A stretch of DNA of 64,000 bases, taken from NCBI GenBank assembly GCA_000310025.1, contig FN648236.1, positions 1 through 64,000 on the forward strand. The letters are read 5' to 3'. Source of the stretch: Ectocarpus siliculosus. Lineage: Eukaryota; Sar; Phaeophyceae; Ectocarpales; Ectocarpaceae. The notes beneath the pieces are model-generated. The model ran no database searches. It was given only the letters and a program-made list of their open reading frames with translations, and was not told where the DNA came from. A program made the translations under genes and the position numbers. Of the stretch, positions 1-13,539 are shown piece by piece. The stretch's first letter is position 1, and each line of letters begins with the position of its first letter.

Positions 1-894
1 AGCGGTGGTGGACCAAAATCGCATCACGACCAAAAACATCTTCAGCATGTGTCGTGAGTGTCTCCTCGAAACCACGAAACAGCCAACATCACCCAACACC
101 AAAAACAAGACCTGCATATTGTACTACAGTATATGCTGCTTCGCAAAAAGAAAGTAATGCCTATATACTTCATCGACACCATACTCATAATACCGCAGTA
201 GCGGTACTCCTACGAGATGGGTAACTAAGCAACACCGTCACAACGGGTTGTAAAACAATTGACGACGTTGTCGATGGGGTAAAGAAAAAGCACCTCCCTA
301 CGTGCATTGCACACCCATACCTGAGCAAAAAAACAGCTGAAAAAAACCTAACATGCAACTATTGTAGACTAAATAGTATCAACATTGTGCAGGCACCCGT
401 CATGCGAGGCAGTGCACGCTTCAGGGTTAATGAGCCGAGTCAAAAACTTGTCCGGACTTTCGGTCCTGCTTCAGAGGCATATTCGCGTCTCGTAAGACGT
501 GGCCTCGACTCAAAAAGGGGGGCCTCGAAACAGGCTAAATGGTTATTCCTAGACTACCAGAATGCAACGAACAGTTTCGCTTGATGAGTGGTACGTGGCA
601 ACGACGCCTGAATACCTCAAAACACTCCCTCCACAGGCAGCAACAATGCAACGAGGATCCGGCGAGACAATAGGTTGCAACGTAAACAAAAAGGAGACAC
701 TAGTTGCCCCCCGGTCGATGGGAATGCACTTGCGACCATCGCCCACTTACACGATCCCGCTGTTGTTGATGGAAAATGCCACCGCACAGGTGGTCGTTAA
801 AAAAATGCGCAGACATCCGCCCGGAATAGGACGAGATTGACGGTGAAGAAAAATGTGGCGCTCTACGTTTAGGTCTCCGATTCATACTCCCCCT
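1..894. other. Outer flank of left arm, no gene seen
   Basis: This is the 3' flank of the minus-strand beta-helix gene. It is homologous at roughly 90% to 27,396-28,275, with small indels, and shows only short reading frames. I see no independent gene. It presumably contains the 3' untranslated region of the gene ending at 895. Confidence 0.6.
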
Positions 895-3800
895 TCAGGC
901 AGTATCGTCGTCGTCGTTATCATCGTTATCGTCGTCGTGGTCGTCGTGGTCGTCGTGGTCGTGGTCGTCGTCGTCGTCGTCGTGGTCGTCGTCGTGGTCG
1001 TCGTCGTTATCGTCGTCGTTATCGTCGTCGTTGTCGTCGTTATGGTCGTCGTCGTCGTCCTCGTCGTCGTCGTTGTGGTCGTCGTCGGCTATAATGATAC
1101 ACGGGGCCTCGTTGGTGTCGTCACAGTATCTGCCGCTATCGTGCACCTCTGGTGGGCAGCAAGACTCAGCGCCGAGACCGTTCGAAGCGCCCGAAGCGTC
1201 GCATCCTGGACCTCCGCACTGGCCACACCCGAGCGAACAACAGATCTCGCCTCTGTGGTCGATGCCCTCGAGGCCATTGCTGCACGTACTCTCTGTTTTG
1301 AAACGGGCAAGTCCAATGAATTTCGGTTTTGTTTTGTGATGGTGAGTTCGAAATTTTGAGGTGCAGGCAGCACTGCCATCAAGATTTTCCCCGACGCATA
1401 TCCTTGCTCATGGCACATAGCCACTGTAAGCGGACAGGATGTTTGGGCTACCAGAATGCTATGGCGTTCACCTTCGTCATCGTCGTCCTCAGCATCACCC
1501 TCGTTGGTGTCGTCGTTGTCGTCGTCGTCGTCAGCATCGGGGGCACTGCCGTAGATGCATGGGGCTTCGCCGGTGTCGTCACAGTATTTGCCGCTAGAAC
1601 TGACCGGTTCTCTACAGCAAGAGTCAGCGCCAAGACCGTACGCGGCGCCAGAAGTGCTGCATCCCGTCCCTCCGCACTGGCCACACTCGAGCGGGCAGCA
1701 GACGACGCGGCCGTCGATGCCCTCAATGCCGTCGCGACACGTACTCTCTGTTTCTTGAAACGTACGGGTTGGAGATCGGGTCGTGCGGGCGCGAGAAGTA
1801 CGCGAAAAATGTTGGTGATAGTTGGAACGGAGTGTGCTCGTTTGTTGTTTTTTAGTGGCGCAGCAGGGCGACCAACCAAGCTTCTCAATAACACGTACGG
1901 GACCGCAGCCTACTACTTCATTTCGTGTTCATTTCGATGGACTTGTTGTGCTGCTATGTATTATTCCCCCAAACTCATGTTGCCCACTATACTGCTGTAG
2001 CTCAATAGCACGCTTTCCATACAATATGTTTTCATCCTTCGGCCATGCGGTGGGTGACAGTTCCCCTGCTGCTGTTCTATGCCAAGACGTCGCTGTCGTT
2101 GTCTCTTCTCCCGCATTATCAGCAGTCTTCCAAAATACTGGGACTTCCTAGTGGAACAGTCTGCCAATACTTCGCACAGCAAGCATGTTCTGCTTTCTCG
2201 TCATTGTTGGCGTCGGCCCAAGAACTACAGTAGTGTCGTTTCGGCTCCCCCTCACGTTTTCGAACCATCTGTCGGTTTTCCTGTGTGGAACACTCTCTCC
2301 CGCTACGAGTTGTCCCTGCTCTTGTGAATCATGTATGTTTTTCGGCGTGACTGCCCAACAGATAGCACGGCGACGCCAATAGGTCCAATGCTCGTGTACG
2401 CGCTCCTTTTCGATCGCTTAGATTTCTTGTACCCTGTATTGTTTCTGCACCGCCTTCTTCACGTCGCCCTTTCAGGGAGGCCTTCAAACGCGCCCCGCCG
2501 CCAGATGGCTATTTGTGTGTGCGTGTGGGCTACTTGCTGTGGATCATGATGGTTGGATACTTATCCCCACTCATACCCGAATTTTGGCTCCCCAACCCAG
2601 CGTACAACGCGGTCGATTTCCCCTAAGTATCGGTGCCGTTCGGTTTGGAATTTTGGGGCACATTGGGACTACAGTATCATTCTTGTAATGTCCCATACCA
2701 TTATGGCATACATTCTAACATACTGAGTGGTAGCGTACAGCAAGGGCAGGAGGATTGGTCTGTCTTCGGAAATACTCACCGGCTTCAGCCGTTGGCTCGG
2801 TCGTTGGCTCGGTCGTTGGCGCGATCGTTGCTTCAGCCGTTGGCTCGAGCGTTCCCGCAGGCGTTGCCTCGAGCGTTGCCGCAGGCGTTGGCGCGATCGT
2901 TGGCGCGATCGTTGCTTCAGACGTCGGGACGGTCGTTGCCGCGGGCGTTGGCTCGGTCGTTGGCTCGAGCGTTGCCGCTCGCGTTGGCGCGATTGTTGGC
3001 GCGATCGTTGCGTCAGCCGTTGGCTCGAGCGTTGCCGTAGGCGTTGCCTCGAGCGTTGCCGCAGGCGTTGGCGCGATTGTTGACTCGATCGTTGGCTCGG
3101 AGGATTCCTCGTTCATTGCCTCGGCAAATGCCTCGGTCGTTGCCTCGGGCGTTGGCTCAGGTGCCGGGGTCACCTGGGCACACGACAACGAAACGCGCTT
3201 GTTATGAGGGTTACTGTAGTCGTTGTTTTCCATGTAGTTCGTTTCCATCCTCACATCTGGAGTGTATCACTATGTGGGCGCACTCTGCATTACCTATTAT
3301 GCGCTACACTACTCCACGAATGTTGCCTCTTTGGCTGAAGAACTAAGGCCCGTGGTCGCGTCGGCCACGGATATATTGTGCGGCCCGCATGCCGCCGCCT
3401 TGCACCCATGAGGAGGGCTTCGCTCACACCCTGCCCCTAAGTGCACACGCACATGCATGCACGAACCGAACCTTTCCACGCCAGAGGGTGAATCGCCCAT
3501 TGCACGCCTCGGCGGTGTTTAACTTCCCTCCCGCGCATCTATCCATGCATGGTCGCCCGAATATCAAGTGTCGAGCCTACAATACAACAAGACCAAGCGG
3601 AGCCTATAATACAACTAGACCAAGCGGCTTCCAGTCCCAACAGAGCGGAACAACCAGAGATTACTGCTACCTGGTGCTGCGGGTACTTCGACTTCTATGT
3701 AAACGGCAAAATGCAAATGACAGCCGATTCGAAACGTTTGGTATCAGAACGCGCCAAGACCTTACTGGAGTTGTGATACCAAGCAGCACATCGGAGACAA

Positions 3801-6800
3801 TGGACGAGTCTCGCTACCCGAGCAAAGAACGAACGGCCCACACCTACATCTCGCGATCGAATGGACGGCTCCAGCAAGACAAGTAGATCGCACTACGCCT
3901 TGTCGCCATCGTATCTCGGTCTCTCTTTTGCTAGTGTTCTCTCTCGCTAGTGTATTCTATAAGAGAATCGAGCTCACCGATGCAGAGGTTGACCCAGGCG
4001 CCGATGAGGACGAAGAGTCACAGGGTATCAACGGGTCGTAGTAGTAGGCTCCTCCGGAATAGTTGTACTGCGTTCATGACGCCCAGTGCAAGGAGAGAGC
4101 GAGAAAGAGAGTGGGAGAGAGAGAGAGAGAGGAAGCGAGAGAGAGAAAGAGAGAGAGAGGAAGACGGAGCTCAGAGGAGTGGCAAAGGCGGCCGCGCTCC
4201 TGCTTGTTCTCTGAATCAATCATTATCGGACGTGGTTCAGCGGGGACTGACGCGGAACCGAGCTACATTCCTGCAACAGAGCCACTTGCCACTCCCTATT
4301 GTGTGCTCTTCTACTATGGAGACGGGTGTTGTGGGTCATGTTCAAAACATATGTCAGGTTTCGGTAGTAACCTTGGAGGCCAGAAAAGCGGCTCCTACCC
4401 CCATGATCTGGGTTTTTTCTAAGGAAGTATCCACCAAGTACTTGTGATCGATGGCCGTAACGCCCCCCGCCACCCTTGAGTATCGTACCCACCAGAACAG
4501 CAGGCCAGGGAAAATATCGGTCTCCAATCTAGGGCTCAACACTCACGTCGGCGTCATCATCGGTGTCAGGAACCTCGATGTCGTTGCCGCAGATCTGACC
4601 CTGGGGAGTAACCATGACCTTTATTCCGGAGGCCCGGCAGTTGACCATGGTGTTTTCGTATACCTGTTGCATGCGCGGACGGGCCGGATAGGTAGAGGGC
4701 CGGGGGGGCGGGAGGAGGGACGGGAGGCCGTGGTTCGCGTATGAGTTGGTTGAATCATCACTGACTGTTGTATGTGGACTCGCTCGACACCGTCTCATCT
4801 CTTCCAAGTCGATGCGTGGGAAGATGTTCCGGCTCGAAAACACTATCTATCCGAAATCGGCGACGAGGCGATGTCGCCCTCGGCGTTCAAGTTCCTGGGG
4901 GACCTGGGGAAGCCGTCGACAGGTAGGTGCGTGTCTGTGTAACGGTGCGAAATATTCAGCCTTTCAACCGAGGTAGGATGGGGGTCAAAGAAGTATCTGA
5001 CTCACGGTGAGAGCAGCGTCCTACTGTTGGACACCCACCACGTTGACGGCAGAAGTAAATATTCGGGTGAGATGAAACTTCCTCGGACGAACCTTCCTTG
5101 GTCCAGCCTTTGAATGTCACGAAAACAAGCGCTACCCGTGTGGGGGAAACCGCGGCACCTTTCCATCGCATACACTCAGAACTCTCGGTGTATGCCTGAG
5201 GTCACACCAGCACCTGGTTGTTGGCGCCGTACTCAATGCCGTCCACCGTGTGGCCTCCTAAACGGACACCCGCCCCGTCCGTGTCTTCGATGTGGTTGTA
5301 GCGGATGATGCTCCGGTCACCTCGGCTTCCGATGCCTGCCCACAAATGGCGATATTTGCTTTCGTTGTAGTTGCTCGAGTGGTATTCGCGATTGCTTCTG
5401 TGCCCCCGCAGAAGGTTGGTGCGAAGACGCATCTCAGGGGAAACGTCTTGCGCTATCGAAAAAGCCTACAGTTTGGGTACACACACTTTCGTGCTCCGGA
5501 AAACCTCGAAGTGTGCATGACATCACCGGGAGAAGACGAATTCCCATCACATGTTTTGCGTAAGCCGGATGCATCGTGTACAATGCTGCACGAGTAATCA
5601 AGACTTGTGACAACGTTGTTTCTCCTGTGGCGATTGGGGCAATCTTTAAGATGCGTCCCAGGTATGTGATAGACCGGGTCCAAGACTGTTACTCAATGTT
5701 TTCATACTCCAATCAATCAATGTCTCGCCGACTCGTTGTGTGAACAACCGGAGCTGTTTGATCTCTCTGTCCTCGCCTCTCCGACTCACCTCCGGACTCA
5801 GCGTCGTATTGCATGTACACCTCGTTGCCCTCGATCAGGGTTTCAACGGTTCCTTCTTTCACTTCAATGCCTTCGTTACCCTGATGGAAGTAGTACAGCG
5901 CAGTAGTGGCCACGGAGCGAACATGAGTTCGTGCGGACAAGGCGGACTTCTGGTAATCTGGTAACCGGCGAGGAGCGGCCGCAACTGCATAAAGTACACC
6001 GCCCTATTAGCAGATCGCAGAGAGTCTCACCTCACCCCCAATTCGCCAAGCATCAAACCACAACGGGCAATCGTTTTGCGGGAAACTTGCGCTTTGCGTC
6101 GTTGTCGGGCTTCGAGTCCGGCAACTAACAGGTTCCTGCCTTTTTCGATTCGATTCTAAACCTGTCTGTCCGTTTGAGATCACCAACCTCGTGTCAAATG
6201 CCATGAAGCTCGCGATAATTGTCGCAACATGACGCTGTGATGCTTGGTTCTGGCACGACGTATGACAAAGTGCAGCTCTAACCAACATATCATGCAGTGA
6301 TGTACGATGACGTTAATGCGCACATTTGTTTTCGTGGTAAGCATGATGACGAGGTTCGATTCTTCTTCCCTTACCTTTGTCCTGATGAAGTTGTCACGGA
6401 CTGTGATACCCTGGCACACGTCCGGCCCGTCACTCCAATTGTCACCGTCGTCCCACTGAGTGCTGGAGGTTCCGATATCTGCGTGTTGACCATCGAAACA
6501 TGTCAGAGGGGAGACAATAAACATGTCGAAGCACACACACACTGTACCATGATTTGGGTGTATTGTCCAACGTTTCTATGAGTGGCGAAAGTTGCCTACA
6601 CATTTCTCACTTCCGAAAGACGCCTGGCCCATGCGGGGGACCCAAGCACGAAGCGTACACTTTCGGCGTAGCCTCAGCAGGACATCGTTGACGCTCATTG
6701 CGGCAAGGTGCTTGACTAAAATCCGTAGAATCCGAACTGTTGGACGTTGTTAACGGCACCGTCATGCTTCAAACTGTGCGACAGTTCCTGTCATTGTTGA

Positions 6801-9800
6801 CTGCAACCGCACGCCTACCCCGGGAATAAATCACGCCAGAGTACTCTCGTTGTTTGGTCCCACTCACATACACCTTCCCCGTTCTTGCCCTCAGTGCCTT
6901 CTTCCCTTCAGGTGCGTGGAAGCCCGGGGGGGGAGGGAGCGGGAGGAAGGAGATGACACGGAGGATAAGGCCGAAAGGGTGGAGGGAAGAAGAATTGGAA
7001 CAGAACGTACCAGCGAGAGGTGCGGGCGTGACGCGCTACTGTGACTGCAACAGAGAATTTCGAAGCGGCCACTCTCTTTTCCACCCCGCACAACAAACTG
7101 TTTGACGGGTTCGCTTGCACCGGTTTTTTCTGCGCACCCCACCAAACTACAAAACAAACCACCCAGGCCCGCCACCGGTAAACGCGTAACGCGAGGTATT
7201 TCGGGAAAAATCGCTTGACATGTCAAGAACGCGCCGCTCTTCAAGTCGAATCAGGTCGAGCCTGGGTGCATTGGGGCTACTCGAACCTGAAGTCGTAGAT
7301 TCCTGGGCGCACGAAGACGGGAACGGGAGCGTCGGAAAGCAAGAGATGGGGTGGGGTGGAGGTTATTGTTTGGGTACTAGGGTTCGCCAGCCCTGGTGTC
7401 AGCGATGTGGAGCTTGTGCTAAGGCATTGAAAAAGGCTATGGCTGAAGCTTACCGCAGTCGGTGATAGTGTTGCCGTACACCTCGGCGTACGTCACGTGG
7501 TCTTGAGAGGAAAGATGGGCAGCGGCAGGAGCGGCCGCGTGTTTGGTGGAAGTAGAGCACGAACGCCGAAAGGAAAAATGGTTCGAGGTGTTAACAATAG
7601 TGATTCCAATTTGTGCCGCCTGCGCATGAGTTCACTCTAGACGCGGTCAGACTTTGTCCTCTGAGACGCAACTGGAGACTGCTTGAAGAACAGCTGGCTT
7701 CACGGAAACAAGGGAAATTTGCACGTAGCACGCCCTTGAAGCACTGCGTACGACCGAGCATCAGACACTCAAACACGCGACACAGCACGCTCACGTTTTC
7801 GAATGAACGCGGCAGTTAGCATCGAATCGTGCGAGAAGAAATTGACGGCAACGAATAGCTGGTCACCGCACTTCGCATGCGAGAGACGGACCCCGTGTGT
7901 GCGACGAGAACACTATTTGTTGCTTCTCCGCTTACCGCGTAAGCGGATGCACTCGCCACCGGCATTGGCGATCGCCATGTTACGAATTACCAGGCCGTCT
8001 ATGCCAGAAACATAGCCCCCATCCCTTTCGGTAGGCTCCCGCCCGCCTGGTTGACCGACGGAGGGAGTGGAAACAACGGTCAACATCCATGCGTTACAAC
8101 GAACTGGGTGAGTAGCGGTGGGAGGGGGAGTAGCGGCCTGAGCTTCCCCCGCACGCGTGGATAGCCACAGGGGCCATGCCAACGTTGACAGTCAAGACAA
8201 ATAAATGGCCAGACATCGGCGACGACGGGCCACTAGGGTTTACCATCAGCACGTTTCTCGTACAACGGACGCGAGGAACGGACCCCTCTGCACTTGTCCA
8301 GCCAAAGCTTTCCCGTTGCAAGCGTTTCCTTTGTAGTATTGTAACTTTGTGGTCTCGTCGTTGTGGAGGGTTGCGAACAACCTTGGGATGGGGCCCCGAG
8401 ACGATCTTGGCAACGGAAACAACAGTATCAACGAAACCTCTACAAAGGGAGCCGCTTACACCAAAGTAACGACGCCATGGTTGGGAAATCTCCTACCGGT
8501 GGCGTAGATTAGTATGTCGCGCCACAATTCCTTGATGGAATCGGAACCCGTACCGCGGTCTGGATCATCTTCCGCGTCTCCGTTCACTGTGAAGTCCTGG
8601 TTGGGGCGAGCGGACACGGCAAGAATTGTTCGTTTTACCAACAGCGTCTGATAGTTGGTTGTTCGCCACACGCATGTTCGAGTGATGATGCTCTTCACTC
8701 CTTGCTCGCGAATGCCTTTAGAGGCAGGCCTGATACTATGACAAGCGCCAAAGGGCACGACAACGCTCCAGACGAAAATACCATGCACCACACGCCCATG
8801 ACGTCGCCCATGTACTCGGCGACTCGATTGCTAGCATGCGACATCCAATAGGAATATTGCGACATAGAACAACTATATCCGCATGCCCGGTTGCGTGTGG
8901 CACCAAATGATTTGCATCGAAGCGGCGCTTCAGTTATCATGATTGCACTTCGACACCACAGGCCTCCTCCGTGTTAGCCTATCCTTTGGAGCTCTACGGT
9001 CCTCGATGAGCGATATGAATGCGCGGCTGCGTTTGGCCCACCAACAATATATACGCATTGCAGTATAGTCATGGCGTTTTCGCAGTGCATGCCTGCGCCG
9101 TAGCCGACGATATTCGCACCTCGATGATGTAGTAGTCGTGCTTGACTTCGAACACCCTGCTGCTAGTGCCATCGCCGCGAAGAACGACGTTGTCTCTGTC
9201 GTCCGTCCCCCCAGCCCCGCGGATAGTGATCGGCATGTCGGCCGTTCCATCGATCTACAGGGCAGCGACGATGAAGTGAGAGAATGAACCGAGATCAGGG
9301 CTTGGCCGCGAGAAGCGGCCGTCCAGCGCCATTCTCAAGAGACGCCATTGCTCGACAGGTTCGACGGCACAGTACTGTGTCAGGGTTGTCAACAGTGCAC
9401 GCCCAACATTTGTGGGCGCTCAGTGTTCTTGTTGGCGCTTGTTGACTCCCCGACGTGGTAAGGTGCGGCGTATGGGAGCACATGCTGCAGCCACTGCTCT
9501 AGCTGTCGAACAATCAATACTCGGTTCGCCGCTTACTTCAGTGTACTACTGTGAATAATGGTATCGCAACCGACGACAGTAGAACTCCCACTTCTGACTG
9601 GACGCGATGGCCTTTCGTAGATGCGGACAACCCTTTGTGCACATGCGAGGCCACACCGCCGTCCACCCACCGTTGTTTTGATATCTTCCCAGTAATCTCC
9701 GTGCCCGATCTCGATGACGTCACCAGGGTTGACCTCATCGAGGGCATCCTGAGGCAAGCATGTAGTGAGTGCAATGTGCTAATCAGTGCAGCGGTTCGCA

Positions 9801-11074
9801 CGTGGAAAACTTGAGTGGATGATTGAACTATCTGTACTTCTAAGTTCGAAACGGCATAGACTACTGTACATCTGACCTGCTGAACTAGTGGGGTCACGCA
9901 TTCTTCGTATATCTTGGCTCTACGCTTGATTGTTCCCTTTCTCAATCAAAGTGGTTCACACACGCACGTGAGTAATGATTCGGGCTTGAGTTCTACGGCG
10001 AAGATTGTGGTACCCTGCGAAACGCATTCCCAACCGGCGGGCCTTGATATCACACACGTGGCGGGGTTATGATCATGGCTCAGTCATGATCGGGATGATC
10101 GGGTCACGACTCAGTCATGACCCGATCATGGGTCTTAGCTCTGTCGGTGCGGGCATAACCCGCGCATGACTCGGTCATGACCCGTTCATGACATGATCAT
10201 CTCTCTCTGTCAAAGTGATGTTGACCCGGCAATGAAACAATCATGGCAGGATCATGAGACTGGATCATGATCTAGCATTCTCGCCAAATATTCGTGCGTA
10301 TCCTGTAGAAATATACCAACCACCTGCTGCCTACGTTTGATAAATTGTTGTGTTCCGAGTTCAGGCAAGCAACGGAACCATGAATGGCAGCAGAGGTAAG
10401 GTATGCATATGACGCTCCCTCTTGCTCAGTGCTGCCTAGGAGTGATAGCGAACGACTGGGAGAGAAAGGAAGGACAAGAAAGGAATCGGACTGAAACTGA
10501 ACCTCTAACCTGCACACAGTGGTCGAATATGCCCCACACTACATATATGACTCGGTCATGACCCGGTCACGAAGCTGGGGTCATGACCCAATGATGTCAC
10601 TCATTGGAGTTGGCATGGCCTGCGCCTTTACGGCGAAGCATTGGCACGCCGTCAGGGTTAATTATCCCAGATAAGCACGGTCCGAGTATCGAAAGAAAAC
10701 ATCGACGTAGTCTGAGTCTACTGTGTATCAAGCGACACGCACACACAGAGACTTGAACGAAGCTACAGCAGTACCGATTACTGCTGACTGCGCATAGATA
10801 TAGTGACGAGTTCCGCCGACAATCTCCGATCGTTGGTTGTGTCCACTCGACATTGGTGTTGAATTTCCACACCCTTGATCATGTTCATCCAGGAGCATCC
10901 AAGAACCGACGGAGGCCCAAACAGAAACCTATCGAGGCTCAAAAGGCGCTTCACACAAGACCACGTTGTCTGTACCTGAAATGCGGTGCCTCCCGGAGAG
11001 ATCGATATGGTGGCGCACTGACCGCAGAACGTTGAAAAGCCCAGGAAGAGCAGTGGCAGCAGCAGCGGCGACAT
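895..11074 (-). CDS. Secreted parallel beta-helix protein with two 10-Cys domains and an Asp/His-rich tail (left copy)
   Basis: Sixteen exons, 5' to 3': 11074-10976, 9748-9671, 9254-9120, 8596-8497, 8046-7936, 7501-7454, 7302-7287, 6905-6868, 6478-6375, 5880-5790, 5335-5214, 4663-4547, 4067-3978, 3173-2780, 1747-1472, 1292-895. All junctions are GT-AG and in phase, giving 738 residues. Exon 1 is a signal peptide (MSPLLLPLLFLG, cleavage near residue 20). Residues about 34-383 carry beta-helix rungs (DGLVIRNMAIANAGGECIRL, GNEGIEVKEGTVETLIEGNE, DGAGVRLGGHTVDGIEYG). A 131-residue Pro/Thr/Ala/Glu linker follows, then two cysteine domains and an Asp tail containing 8 His. The PGDVIE...GTADMPITIRG start resembles PL6-type alginate lyase/chondroitinase B beta-helices, and the lysine in IEVKEGT sits where that family has its catalytic lysine. 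That is a tentative family comparison. The protein is inferred to be secreted and to act on or bind wall or matrix polysaccharide. Catalytic activity is unproven. Confidence 0.88.
4096..4165. repeat. (GA)n microsatellite in intron 12 (left); (CT)n counterpart at 24,122-24,186
   Basis: An imperfect GA-rich tract lies just upstream of the exon 13 acceptor of the minus-strand gene, where it acts as that gene's polypyrimidine tract. The right copy has the reverse-complement tract in the same place, with different unit counts. Confidence 0.85.
10050..10270. repeat. Dense array of TCATGA-centred motifs in intron 1 (left copy)
   Basis: In about 210 bp there are a dozen or more near-copies of gtcatgacccgatcatg-type sequence, built around the palindromes TCATGA and ATGATCAT. 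They lie within intron 1 of the minus-strand beta-helix gene, with one more cluster at 10,545-10,600. The right arm has counterparts at 14,530-14,580 and 17,930-18,150. Function is unknown. It could be an old palindromic repeat or a cluster of binding sites. Confidence 0.75.
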
Positions 11075-11441
11075 TGGATCCCTGGGTCCCAGCAACACGT
11101 TATCGCAGTGTATTCGTCGTGTGCGCAATAGTGTGGTGCTAGCGATACCACAAGGGTTTAGCACGTTCAACAGTAAAAGTTTGAAAATATAGGCTACTGT
11201 GTGCTGGCGTTTGTAATGAACGAACGTGCAGAGGAGTGAGTGTGAGGTAGTGTTTGGCCCGGCCAAGTTTTCTAGTTGTCGGGTGGATGTACTGTTGTTC
11301 TTTCGGGCGGATGTTGGCTGATTGTGTCTTCGTCCCCTTGAAATTTCCTGACCACACGCATGGAGACCCCACGTTGTCTCGCTGGCAACATGCGTTCTGC
11401 GTTCTTGTTTGCCAACTTCAAAAATGGACTAGATATGTGAA

Positions 11442-11472
<31 letters not shown>
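11442..11472. repeat. (GTT)n microsatellite
   Basis: About ten uninterrupted GTT units mark the inner limit of left-arm homology. Confidence 0.9.
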
Positions 11473-11473
<1 letters not shown>

Positions 11474-11756
11474 TCTTCACATTAAACTCGTGTCAGTTGC
11501 TAATCCCAAAATCTAGCATGTAGACATGCACAGAGTAGACCATTCCCACAACAGGCGTTCCACTCAAGAGAACAAGGAACCGAGTCCATCTACATGTACC
11601 ACGAGTTACAGTAGTTCGGAACAGGCACATTGGCAGCGGGCTGTCGAACAGATGACCCTACGAATGCACCAAATACAGTTGCATGTACATAACTAGACCC
11701 AATGTAGAACAAGTCATCATGAGTATCTAGACCATCCGTATGATCCCCCAATTGAC

Positions 11757-11860
11757 TTGTCTCTTGTCTCGTCGGTGCCCCGGCCTGGTCTGTGACCTCT
11801 GAAGTTCAACCGTAAAAAACGGTTCAGACCGCCAACGGAAAGAGGCGTACCGAAAGTTCA
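11757..11860 (+). repeat. Short direct repeat in the palindrome centre, copy 1
   Basis: This shares the order gtcggtgcc, gacctctgaagt, caac, aacggttcaga, ccgcca and cggaaa with 13,540-13,660, in the same orientation. The copies therefore do not belong to the inverted duplication. It is probably a small dispersed repeat of unknown family. Confidence 0.6.
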
Positions 11861-13539
11861 TAGTGTATAACATCTGGTACACGAGCTATAACGTGGAGAT
11901 ATCTGTAGGTACATACGAGCACGCACGCACGCACGACCGCACGACTGCACGGCCGCTCGCACGACCGCCCCTTCTTCTCTCTCTCGCATGATGTTCATCG
12001 TCACTTGATGCGTTGTTGGCCTGTAGACTAAATAGTGGATTATTGCCCCCCTGTTGTAACCGTTGGAGGAAGAAGAGGTTTCTACAGGTTAGCACATGGG
12101 CACCGCAGCAGCACATAGGCATCAGTCTAACAAGATACGCAAACCCTAGAAAAGAATGGTATTGGGTCTACATGCATGTAGTGTCATTGGGTGTCAATGG
12201 TCATCAGCTGAGGGGTGGAGTTGGCGAGAAAAGCTTTAGCTGCTACTGACTGTAGAATCGATGGATCGGATGCGTCTACTATGTATGATGGTCCAATGGT
12301 TGTTCATATACATACGTACAATACCAGTCTCATCTCCCTCTCTGTTGTAGAATAGCAGCTGCATTTTTACTTCGGTTGTTGCATATAACCCGAAGGAAAA
12401 TCGCCTGATGCAAACGACGTTTGCATACCATCCTTGCTTCATTGTTGCGAAGAAAACGGTATCTCGCAGTGAGGATGGTTGTAACATGCATGCGCACATG
12501 ATACATACGTCATCAACGGCATTGGAGATTCCGCATTCACCCACTTCGCCACACGCTACGATTTTTATTGCTTTATCCACGAGTTGTCGTTGATTCATGT
12601 GATGACGGCAGAGAGAGGCACCTTGCGTGTATATTTATTATTGGCATCGACCGCGCTAACCCGCTGGCCAATGAAAAGACGTCAGTCTTCGTGCGGTTGA
12701 AAACACAAAAACACTCCTATCTGCCATCAACTGGGACCCCGTTAGGGGGCAGCATGGGGGAGGCGAAACTATCCTTCGGATCAAAGACAGAAACGGTGGC
12801 AGCAGAAGAAAACTGCACACGTCTACCAAGGCTATTACCTTGTACTCGAGTTCGTTTAGGAGTACTTTCGCCTTTTCCCCTTTGTTGCTGCTACCATCAT
12901 TCTGTATGTGTATGCACGGTGTACGATATCCATATCATCATTATTATTATTTCAGCCCCAGCTGATGATAATTTGACACTACGGTACTGTATATTTTCAA
13001 GGCGGGCGTTTCTCTTTACACTGGTACGTACGTACAGTTATGTGCTGCTGCACCCTGTAGTATGACGTACCCGTACATAGAAACCGGTTCTCCCTCGAAC
13101 GGTTACAGTGTTGAAGACGCGTTTTCTCAGATAGAGATGGATTCGATGTGTCATAATAAGAAAATAAAAAATCAATGATGAGTGATGAGCGTCCAACGCC
13201 AGAAAATATCAGGGGGGGCGGTAAGTGCGTGCGTGTTTGAGTCCAGTCGAATATATTTAGTTATCGACGTGTAGTTCGCATGAAAGTGTAAACTCTAAGG
13301 CCACGCATTTGACTCACCATAAAACCCATCCATTCGATCAACATTCATTCATTGTACGACGAGTGAGTTCAAAGATGGCACATTTACAAAAAAAAACACA
13401 TTATTAAGCAGTTGGCCGCCGAAGACGAGCCGCCGAACGACAACGCGAAAAGTATCTTGGAAAAAGTCAGAACCCTGAAAAAAGAACAATCAGTGAGGAT
13501 CGACAGCATGTATGTAGACTATTTGAATGGTGGTGCCAA

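Larger units (their letters stand above)
1..11430. repeat. Left arm of a giant inverted duplication (continues beyond the window edge)
   Basis: This arm matches the reverse complement of about 13.72-28.28 kb. All 16 exons of the gene it carries have a counterpart in the other arm, with the same order and phases and 14 of them with identical length. Homology still runs at base 1, which pairs with about 28,275, so the true outer end lies outside the window. By eye, exon identity is about 92% for exons 1-2, 96-98% for exons 3-5 and about 99% for exons 8-15, falling to roughly 90% in the outer flank. The innermost detected homology, around 11.35-11.43 kb, pairs with 13.72-13.80 kb. Confidence 0.93.

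Noticed and set aside
853-1359. Long poly-valine and poly-serine frames on the plus strand
   Set aside because: They are antisense shadows of the Asp-coding triplet tract at the end of the minus-strand beta-helix gene.
2633-3207. Repetitive Ala/Arg/Ser/Leu or Val/Ala/Gly frames opposite the linker exon, and the same at 25,077-25,621
   Set aside because: They are antisense readings of the Pro/Thr/Ala/Glu linker exon. The sense frame joins in phase to both neighbouring exons and these do not.
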